A stretch of DNA of 11,959 nucleotides, from positions 1 to 11,959 of the forward strand of contig JAEXFF010000337.1 in NCBI GenBank assembly GCA_023400335.1, read 5' to 3'. The DNA comes from Bacteroidota bacterium (GTDB taxonomy: Bacteria > Bacteroidota > Bacteroidia > Bacteroidales > Marinifilaceae). Positions 1-4,959 of this stretch are shown piece by piece; the stretch's first letter is position 1, and the number at the start of each line of letters is the position of its first letter. A model generated the notes under the pieces. That model was not told the origin of the DNA, searched no databases, and saw only the letters and a program-made list of their open reading frames with translations. The position numbers were made by a program, and so were the translations under genes.

Positions 1-1
1 T

Positions 2-283
2 GCTTGTATGGTGCAGGTAAAGGATTTGGGGGAAGTCGCTGTAAAGATTGTAGAAAAAGAACGCCCTAAACTTATAAAATTAGCCGGGGATGAAAATGTA
101 CCGTTTCAATTTAATCTGTGGATACAATTATTGGAAAATGGACCTTATGATACCCGGATGCGCCTGACCTTTGAGGGGGAAATGAATATGGTAATGAAGA
201 TGATGCTGAAAGGAAAATTAGAAAAAGGGATTAACCAATTGGGAGAAGGATTGACGAAAATACCTTATATGATGTTTCAATAA
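2..283 (+). CDS. SRPBCC-fold (START-like) small protein, C-terminal part
   Basis: The reading frame is open from the window edge to a TAA at 281-283, giving 93 visible residues. The first in-frame ATG (base 8) sits inside the domain and is unlikely to be the true start, so this is a 5'-truncated gene. Seen: a predicted run of beta strands with the core FQFNLWIQLL, then alternating charged and hydrophobic residues (TRMRLTFEGEMN), then a long amphipathic C-terminal helix ending KIPYMMFQ. That layout fits the last two-thirds of a small helix-grip (SRPBCC/polyketide-cyclase-like) protein. From memory, Bacteroidales carry conserved SRPBCC proteins of roughly 135-140 residues with a very similar FNLWIQLL core. 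The family binds hydrophobic ligands in other members, but the ligand here is unknown. The gene converges on clpX and shares a terminator with it. Family placement is fairly sure; function is unknown. Confidence 0.72.
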   Translation, partial: ACMVQVKDLGEVAVKIVEKERPKLIKLAGDENVPFQFNLWIQLLENGPYDTRMRLTFEGEMNMVMKMMLKGKLEKGINQLGEGLTKIPYMMFQ

Positions 284-313
284 AAAAGCGAATCTTGAAA
301 GATTCGCTTTTTT
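282..313. terminator. Bidirectional intrinsic terminator between the SRPBCC gene and clpX
   Basis: A perfect 13-bp inverted repeat: AAAAAAGCGAATC at 282-294, a 6-base loop TTGAAA, and GATTCGCTTTTTT at 301-313. It begins inside the TAA stop of the plus-strand gene and ends one base before the clpX stop (315-317). Each arm supplies an A run before the stem and a T run after it on both strands, so one hairpin can end both convergent transcripts. Confidence 0.9.
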
Positions 314-314
314 A

Positions 315-1535
315 TTAGGCTCTTAATTTCTGCACATTTAATTTATTCAGGTGTTCTGCCGCATATTCTTTTGTGACGGTGACACTTTTTTTGTCTTGAG
401 AGGGGGCATCATACATCAGGTCGGTCATAATCGCTTCACAAATAGATCGCAATCCCCGGGCTCCTAATTTAAATTCGATGGCTTTATCTACAATATATTC
501 GTATACATCGTCGTTGAACTTCAAGCTAATACCGTCCAGTTCAAATAATTTGACATACTGCCGGATAATTGCATTTTTGGGTTCCGTAAGAATATTGCGT
601 AGGGCAACTCTGTCCAGAGGTTCCAGATAAGTTAAAATCGGCAAGCGACCGATAATTTCCGGAATAAGCCCGTAAGCTTTTAAATCCTGTGGGGCAATAT
701 ATTGTAAGAAATTGTCCCTGTCGATAGCATTGACTGCTTTTTCGGCATTAAATCCTACTACTTTGGTATTCAGGCGTAAAGCAATTTTGCGTTCGATTCC
801 GTCAAAAGCACCTCCGCAGATAAAGAGAATATTTTTCGTATTTACCGGGATCATTTTTTGATCGGGATGTTTGCGACCGCCTTGTGGTGGAACATTGACG
901 ATAGAGCCTTCCAATAATTTCAGCAGTCCTTGTTGTACGCCTTCTCCGCTGACATCCCGGGTAATAGAGGGATTATCTCCTTTGCGGGCGATTTTATCCA
1001 GTTCATCGATAAATACAATCCCCTTTTCAGCAGCTTCTACATCATAGTCTGCGGCCTGTAAAAGACGGGTCAGTATCGATTCTATATCTTCTCCTACGTA
1101 GCCGGCTTCTGTCAATACTGTGGCGTCTACAATAGTGAAAGGGACGTGCAGCATTTTGGCGATGGTCCGGGCAAGTAACGTTTTACCGGTACCCGTTCTG
1201 CCGATCATAACAATATTGGACTTTTCTATTTCAACCCCATCGTCCGAATCTTTTTGTATCAGTCGTTTATAATGATTATAAACGGCTACGGCTATGTGTT
1301 TTTTGGCTTCATTTTGTCCGATGACATACTGGTCTAAAAAAGCTTTAATTTCTTTGGGTTTTTTTATTTCGATTTTGTCCAGGTTGAGTGTGGATTTACT
1401 CTTCATCTCTTCCTTCACAATTTCAAAAGCCTGGGCCGCACATTCATCGCATATAAAACCGTCCGTACCTGCAATTAAAAGATCTACTTCATTTCTGGAG
1501 CGTCCGCAGAACGAACATTTATCTTGCATTTTCAT
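315..1535 (-). CDS. clpX: ATP-dependent Clp protease, ATP-binding subunit ClpX
   Basis: ClpX is the AAA+ unfoldase that recognises tagged proteins, unfolds them and feeds them into the ClpP chamber in the cytoplasm. The 406 residues fit the usual length. In order: an N-terminal zinc-binding domain with Cys7, Cys10, Cys29 and Cys32; Walker A GRTGTGKT at 112-119; pore loop GYVG at 145-148; Walker B IVFIDE at 173-178; the RKH pore motif at 221-223; arginine finger Arg297 in IGRLP; and sensor-2 Arg360 in GARGLR. The ClpP-docking tripeptide, IGF in Escherichia coli, reads VGF at 260-262. The start MKMQ overlaps the end of clpP by 17 bp. A second in-frame ATG two codons later would also fit, but both lie inside clpP. 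An A/G-rich stretch (AGAGAAAAAAAGAATG) precedes the start. The gene is translated with clpP and ends at the hairpin 282-313. Identification is certain. Confidence 0.98.
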   Translation of the reverse strand: MKMQDKCSFCGRSRNEVDLLIAGTDGFICDECAAQAFEIVKEEMKSKSTLNLDKIEIKKPKEIKAFLDQYVIGQNEAKKHIAVAVYNHYKRLIQKDSDDGVEIEKSNIVMIGRTGTGKTLLARTIAKMLHVPFTIVDATVLTEAGYVGEDIESILTRLLQAADYDVEAAEKGIVFIDELDKIARKGDNPSITRDVSGEGVQQGLLKLLEGSIVNVPPQGGRKHPDQKMIPVNTKNILFICGGAFDGIERKIALRLNTKVVGFNAEKAVNAIDRDNFLQYIAPQDLKAYGLIPEIIGRLPILTYLEPLDRVALRNILTEPKNAIIRQYVKLFELDGISLKFNDDVYEYIVDKAIEFKLGARGLRSICEAIMTDLMYDAPSQDKKSVTVTKEYAAEHLNKLNVQKLRA

Positions 1536-2211
1536 TCTTTTTTTCTCTGATTAAAACTTTGTCGATCATACCGTATTCCATTGCTTCCTGAGCTGTCATC
1601 CAATAATCCCGGTCAGAATCTTTTTCGATCTTTTTGTATGGATTTCCGGAATGTTCGGCAATGATGGTGTACAATTCTTTTTTCAATTTCTGAATTTCCC
1701 GGGCCGTGATTTCAATGTCTGAAGCTTGTCCCTGAGCACCCCCCAGCGGTTGATGAATCATAATGCGGGAATGCTGTAAAGCGGAGCGTTTCCCTTTAGT
1801 CCCTGCGGTGAGTAACACTGCACTCATGGAAGCTGCCAGTCCGGTACAGGTTGTTGCTACGTCACAACTGATGTATTGCATGGTGTCGTATATACCTAAA
1901 CCTGCATAAACAGAACCTCCGGGGGTGTTGAAATAAATCTGGATGTCCTTACCCGGGTCTGAAGTTTCCAGGAAAAGAAGCTGGGCCATAATAATATTGG
2001 CTACATCATCATCGATGGGAACTCCCAGAAAAATAATCCGGTCCATCATCAGTCGGGAAAATACATCCATAGAAGCTATATTCAACTGCCGTTCTTCTAT
2101 GATATTCGGAGTGAAATAACTGTTGGTAAACGACTGGAACTTTTCCAGCGTCAGGCTATTGATGCCTTTGTGTTTTATCGCATATTTTTTGAATTCGTCT
2201 TGTGGAAACAT
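1519..2211 (-). CDS. clpP: ATP-dependent Clp protease, proteolytic subunit ClpP
   Basis: ClpP is the serine peptidase whose two stacked heptameric rings degrade substrates delivered by ClpX. The catalytic triad is visible: Ser128 in [10 protein letters not shown], His153 in MIHQPLGG and Asp202 in SDRDYW. The spacings of 25 and 49 residues equal those of E. coli Ser97-His122-Asp171. The oxyanion loop is NTPGGS (95-100). The length of 230 residues includes an N-terminal extension of about 30 residues before the conserved [15 protein letters not shown] stretch; this may be a propeptide. The residue two after the nucleophile is Ser130, where E. coli has Gly. The start at 2211 is the only well-placed ATG; I see no strong Shine-Dalgarno sequence, which is normal for the phylum. 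It is the first gene of clpP-clpX. From memory, tig usually lies just upstream in Bacteroides; here it does not. A promoter at 2236-2266 fits. Confidence 0.98.
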   Translation of the reverse strand: MFPQDEFKKYAIKHKGINSLTLEKFQSFTNSYFTPNIIEERQLNIASMDVFSRLMMDRIIFLGVPIDDDVANIIMAQLLFLETSDPGKDIQIYFNTPGGSVYAGLGIYDTMQYISCDVATTCTGLAASMSAVLLTAGTKGKRSALQHSRIMIHQPLGGAQGQASDIEITAREIQKLKKELYTIIAEHSGNPYKKIEKDSDRDYWMTAQEAMEYGMIDKVLIREKKNENAR

Positions 2212-2235
2212 AATTTACCGTTTTTATTTAGACGG

Positions 2236-2266
2236 CTAAATTACAAAAAACAAACTGAATGACAAA
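2236..2266 (-). promoter_or_regulatory. Candidate clpP-clpX promoter (Bacteroidetes type)
   Basis: Read on the minus strand, a -33 box TTTG (2263-2266) is followed after exactly 19 bases by TAATTTAG (2236-2243), seven of eight positions of the Bacteroides -7 consensus TAnnTTTG. Transcription would begin about 17 bases before the clpP ATG. Box identity and spacing are seen; activity is inferred. Confidence 0.5.
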
Positions 2267-2270
2267 ATGG

Positions 2271-2303
2271 AAAAAAGCACACTCAGGTCTGAAAGGCTTT
2301 TTT
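2271..2303. terminator. Terminator-like hairpin upstream of the clpP promoter
   Basis: AAAAAAGC at 2271-2278 pairs with GCTTTTTT at 2296-2303. Inside, TCAG (2283-2286) can pair with CTGA (2289-2292), though the two-base loop is tight. Flanking A and T runs make it terminator-like on both strands. No gene ends here in the window, so it may insulate the clpP promoter or end a minus-strand transcript from the intergenic region. The GC content of the stem is low, so strength is doubtful. Confidence 0.4.
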
Positions 2304-2311
2304 AACTTCTT

Positions 2312-2338
2312 GTGACAAAGGGACGGTTCTTTTGTCAC
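2312..2338. repeat. REP-like hairpin (GTGACAAA...TTTGTCAC)
   Basis: The perfect arms GTGACAAA (2312-2319) and TTTGTCAC (2331-2338) extend inward as RNA to a 12-pair stem with a CGG triloop; two of the pairs are G-U. I recall closely similar words, with GGGACGGTTCTTTTGTCAC as core, recurring as dispersed short palindromes in other genomes. That recollection is the only reason to call it REP-like, because no second copy is present in this window. Confidence 0.45.
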
Positions 2339-2401
2339 CTAAAGACAAAAAGAAATAATGAATTTTTAGGGAAGAAAAAGATTTTTTGATCCTTATTCGA
2401 T

Positions 2402-2409
2402 TATTTTTG
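2402..2409 (+). promoter_or_regulatory. -7 box TATTTTTG
   Basis: This is a perfect match to the Bacteroidetes -7 consensus TAnnTTTG. The nearest upstream TTTG (2385-2388) leaves only 13 bases, shorter than the usual spacing of about 19, so the -33 element is weak or absent. Transcription would start near 2415, at the foot of the folded region 2415-2544. It may drive a small RNA or the leader of the DUF4494 gene. Confidence 0.4.
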
Positions 2410-2414
2410 CAGTG

Positions 2415-2544
2415 AAAATTCCCGGGGAATAAGCCCCTTCAGAAATTCGTTATTTACAGCTTGTGCAGCCGGCTGGCGGGATACAAAGCAATCTTAACTA
2501 ATGGCTTCCCTGCATACTGGTAAAGTGAGGGAACGGGAACTTTT
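2415..2544 (+). ncRNA. Possible structured small RNA or 5' leader
   Basis: The two ends pair: 2415-2424 (AAAATTCCCG) with 2534-2544 (CGGGAACTTTT), 10 pairs with one bulged C. Next, 2435-2439 pairs with 2527-2531 (five pairs, one G-U). Across an open bubble, CAG plus TGTGCAG (2457-2459, 2462-2468) pairs with CTGCATA plus CTG (2510-2519), 10 pairs with a two-base bulge. This long interrupted hairpin with a central bubble, about 130 nt, starts just after a perfect -7 box. The outline resembles 6S RNA, but I cannot match it to a known family. It could equally be the untranslated leader of the DUF4494 gene. Pairing was done by eye; no energy was calculated. Confidence 0.3.
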
Positions 2545-2606
2545 AAAATAGAAAATGTCCGTTAATCCGTATCAAAGGATGGGCGTAAACTTTTAAAATT
2601 ACAAAA

Positions 2607-3119
2607 ATGACAGCAAATTGGTTTGAAGCGAAAGTAAAGTATGTGAAAGTTAATGAGGACGGCCGGGAGAGAAAAGTAAATGAGTCCTATCTGTTGGATG
2701 CCCTGTCGTATACAGAGGCAGAAAGCAGAATCATGCAGGAGATGGAGACCTTGATTAAAGGGGAGTATTACATCAGCGGTTTAAAAAAATCGAATATTAC
2801 TGAATTAGTCCCTTCGGAAGATGAAAATGACGATCGTTGGTATAAAGCGAAAGTCGTCATTATAGATGCGGACGAAATCAGCGGTAAGGAAAAATCCAGC
2901 AGCCAATATTATCTGGTTGCGGCAGCCAATATCAACCGGGCTTTGGAAAATTTGGAAAAGAGTCTTTCCACCTTTGTTGTTCCTTATGAAATTAGTGGAA
3001 TAACGGATACTACTTTTCTGGATGTATTTCCTTATTTTTCAGAAAAAGACGAAGAAATCCCGGCGAACTTAAAACCTTTGAAAAAAGAAGAAACGGAGGC
3101 AGTGGATTTTGAATCATAA
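2607..3119 (+). CDS. DUF4494 domain protein with two internal repeats
   Basis: A 170-residue soluble protein with no signal peptide or membrane segment. I recognise it as the Bacteroidetes family DUF4494, whose function is unknown. It consists of two copies of the same unit: residues 5-69 and 78-142 are each 65 residues long and align without a gap. Shared marks are W-[FY]-x-AKV at the start, Y-x-L-x-A in the middle, Y-x-ISG near the end and a final Pro; I count 14 identities. The tail after 143 is acidic and lysine-rich, probably disordered. The start ATG follows an A-rich stretch (ATTACAAAAATG), with no Shine-Dalgarno sequence. A 13-codon mini-ORF ends 10 bases upstream. The gene is transcribed alone, ending at the hairpin 3193-3219. 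No enzyme motif is visible; the duplicated alpha/beta unit suggests a pseudo-symmetric structural or binding protein (inference). Confidence 0.85.
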   Translation: MTANWFEAKVKYVKVNEDGRERKVNESYLLDALSYTEAESRIMQEMETLIKGEYYISGLKKSNITELVPSEDENDDRWYKAKVVIIDADEISGKEKSSSQYYLVAAANINRALENLEKSLSTFVVPYEISGITDTTFLDVFPYFSEKDEEIPANLKPLKKEETEAVDFES

Positions 3120-3192
3120 GGGATAAAAAAAGACTTTTTTGAAAAGCCGGAATGTTAAATTTTTTTAGATTTTCCGTAAACGTTTGAACAAC

Positions 3193-3228
3193 GCGTCTTT
3201 CCTGAGAAAGGAAGGACGCATTTCTTTT
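3193..3228 (+). terminator. Terminator after the DUF4494 gene
   Basis: GCGTCTTTCC (3193-3202) pairs with GGAAGGACGC (3210-3219), ten pairs including one T-G, around a 7-base loop, followed by ATTTCTTTT. It lies 73 bases after the stop codon and before the aspA promoter region, so it separates the two transcripts. Confidence 0.7.
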
Positions 3229-3261
3229 GGTGAAAGATTGGTTTAATCTGTTTTTCTTTGT

Positions 3262-3269
3262 TAACTTTG
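3262..3269 (+). promoter_or_regulatory. Candidate aspA -7 box TAACTTTG
   Basis: TAACTTTG matches TAnnTTTG at every fixed position. Upstream, ATTG at 3237-3240 (three of four to TTTG) leaves a 21-base spacer. The start site would be near 3276, giving an AT-rich leader of about 105 bases before the aspA ATG. That leader contains the inverted pair CGTTTAAT (3313-3320) and ATTAAACG (3364-3371), the second arm ending 9 bases before the start codon. Confidence 0.45.
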
Positions 3270-3380
3270 ACGTCTTTAAACGGCAGAACTGTTAAATTTA
3301 TAGGGGGTAAGTCGTTTAATACATAAAAATAGAACAAAAACACATATAAGAACTCTTAAATGAATTAAACGGTTGTAATT

Positions 3381-4793
3381 ATGAAAACACGTCTTGAACA
3401 TGATCTGTTGGGCGAAAAAGAGGTTCCTGCAGACGCTTATTATGGTATACAGACCCTGAGAGGAATTGAAAACTTTGCTAATATCAGTGGTATTGAAATA
3501 GGAGATTATCCTCACTATGTAAAGGCTTTAGCCATGGTAAAATGGGCTGCTGCCCGGTCGAATCAGGAATTAGGTCTGATACCTGACAATATTGCTGCTG
3601 CTATCCAAAAAGCTTGTGAAGAAATTATAGAAGGGAAACTGGGGGATCAGTTTCCGGTCGACTTGATTCAGGGGGGAGCCGGAACTTCGACGAATATGAA
3701 TATCAATGAAGTAGTTGCAAACCGGGCTTTGGAATTAATGGGACATCAGAAAGGGGAATATCAGTATTGTCATCCCAATAATCATGTGAATTTATCCCAG
3801 TCTACAAATGATGCCTTCCCGACTTCTTTCAAATTAGCGTTCATCTTTATGAATGACGAACTGGTAGCTGAGTTAAAACTATTGATTCAGGCATTCCGGG
3901 AAAAGGGAGAAGAGTTTAAAGAAGTCTTAAAAATGGGTCGTACTCAGTTACAGGACGCTGTACCAATGACATTGGGGCAGGAATTTGAAGCTTTTGCTGC
4001 TAATCTGGAAGAAGAAATCGACCGTTTGAATCAGATGGCCCGTTTATTCCTGGAAGTAAACATGGGGGCTACTGCTATCGGTACCGGAATCAATTCTGAA
4101 CCGGAATATTCTCAGAAGTGTATCAAGAACCTGCGGATCATCAGTGGTCATGAATTTCTGTTGGCTTCCAACTTAATTGAGGCTACCCCGGATACGGGTT
4201 CTACCGTAATGTATTCTTCCGCTTTAAAACGGATGGCAATTAAGTTGTCTAAAATTTGCAATGATTTGCGTTTATTGTCCAGCGGTCCGCGTTGTGGTTT
4301 GAATGAAATCAACCTGCCTCCGATGCAGCCTGGTTCTTCTATTATGCCGGGTAAAGTAAATCCGGTTATTCCCGAGGTTGTCAATCAAATTTGCTATCGC
4401 ATTATTGGTAACGACCTGACTGTTACTTTTGCTGCTGAAGCCGGACAATTGCAGCTGAATGTAATGGAACCGATCATTGTGCATGCTATTTTCAGTTCTA
4501 TAAAAATGTTACAGAAAGGAATGGAACGGTTGAGGGTATTGTGTATAGAAGGTATTACTGCAAATGCACAGCGTTGCCGTGAGATGGTATTGAACAGTAT
4601 TGGTATTGTAACGGCTTTGAATCCGACGTTAGGGTATGAAAACTCTTCCCGGATTGCTAAGCGGGCATTGAAGGAAAACAGAAGTGTATACGATCTGGTG
4701 CTGGAAGAAAAATTGTTGACAAAAGAAGAGTTGGACGAACTACTGAAACCGGAATTGATGATCAAGCCTCATAAATTTTACCGGAAAAAATAA
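3381..4793 (+). CDS. aspA: Aspartate ammonia-lyase (aspartase)
   Basis: Aspartase converts L-aspartate to fumarate and ammonia in the cytoplasm. In anaerobic gut Bacteroidetes this can feed fumarate respiration and succinate formation (inference). The 470 residues match full-length aspartases. The fumarase/aspartase superfamily signature GSSIMPGKVNP is at 318-328, with Ser319 as the expected catalytic base on the flexible loop, plus Lys325 and Asn327. Other substrate-site blocks are GGAGTSTNMN (98-107), SQSTND (139-144) and GRTQLQDAVP (186-195). The text around the signature (NEINLPPMQPG before, VIPEVVNQ after) is of aspartase rather than fumarase C type; fumarase is the only serious alternative. 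The start MKTRLEHDLLGEKEVP is the conserved N-terminus of the family. It is a single-gene transcript with a candidate promoter at 3262-3269 and a strong terminator at 4824-4852. Confidence 0.95.
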   Translation: MKTRLEHDLLGEKEVPADAYYGIQTLRGIENFANISGIEIGDYPHYVKALAMVKWAAARSNQELGLIPDNIAAAIQKACEEIIEGKLGDQFPVDLIQGGAGTSTNMNINEVVANRALELMGHQKGEYQYCHPNNHVNLSQSTNDAFPTSFKLAFIFMNDELVAELKLLIQAFREKGEEFKEVLKMGRTQLQDAVPMTLGQEFEAFAANLEEEIDRLNQMARLFLEVNMGATAIGTGINSEPEYSQKCIKNLRIISGHEFLLASNLIEATPDTGSTVMYSSALKRMAIKLSKICNDLRLLSSGPRCGLNEINLPPMQPGSSIMPGKVNPVIPEVVNQICYRIIGNDLTVTFAAEAGQLQLNVMEPIIVHAIFSSIKMLQKGMERLRVLCIEGITANAQRCREMVLNSIGIVTALNPTLGYENSSRIAKRALKENRSVYDLVLEEKLLTKEELDELLKPELMIKPHKFYRKK

Positions 4794-4823
4794 AAATGCG
4801 TAAAACATATTTTCGCTGGTTTT

Positions 4824-4852
4824 AAAGCTGCCGGATTTTCCGGCAGCTTTTT
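4824..4852 (+). terminator. Strong intrinsic terminator of aspA
   Basis: A perfect 12-bp inverted repeat, AAAGCTGCCGGA (4824-4835) and TCCGGCAGCTTT (4839-4850), around a TTT loop, ending in a run of five T. It starts 31 bases after the aspA stop. On the other strand the T run after the stem is only three bases, so it would serve the convergent recG transcript less well. Confidence 0.92.
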
Positions 4853-4959
4853 ACATTTATCCGTTTTTACCGCTTCTGTTCATAATAGAAAGAGTATGTT
4901 TTGCAATGCATTGATGCGTCTTATTCCCGGCAGACGGTTTGCGGATGTCGAGTGGTAAC

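Larger units (their letters stand above)
2212..2606. other. 395-bp divergent intergenic region, structure-rich
   Basis: This stretch between clpP (minus) and the DUF4494 gene (plus) has no ORF of meaningful length. From left to right it holds the clpP promoter (2236-2266), a terminator-like hairpin (2271-2303), a REP-like hairpin with a competing downstream arm (2312-2350), a -7 box TATTTTTG (2402-2409), a possible folded RNA (2415-2544), a 13-codon mini-ORF (2555-2596) and a 12-bp direct repeat (2538-2549 and 2588-2599). Two unrelated transcripts probably start here in opposite directions. Confidence 0.7.

Noticed and set aside
3125..3140. AAAAAAAGACTTTTTT just after the DUF4494 stop, a possible hairpin.
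   Set aside because: A one-base loop with A-T pairs only cannot form a useful stem; the GC-rich hairpin at 3193-3219 is the better terminator.
3155..3515. Two overlapping minus-strand open frames (62 and 79 codons) across the DUF4494-aspA gap.
   Set aside because: They cross the DUF4494 terminator and the aspA promoter and start, have lysine- and phenylalanine-rich translations typical of AT-rich intergenic DNA, and lack any family feature.
4394..4765. A 123-codon open frame on the minus strand opposite aspA.
   Set aside because: It is Ser/Asn-rich low-complexity translation opposite a well-conserved enzyme; a shadow.
4904..4913. A 10-bp perfect palindrome, CAATGCATTG, between aspA and recG.
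   Set aside because: It is short and isolated between two convergent gene ends. There is no T run or promoter nearby, so chance is a sufficient explanation.
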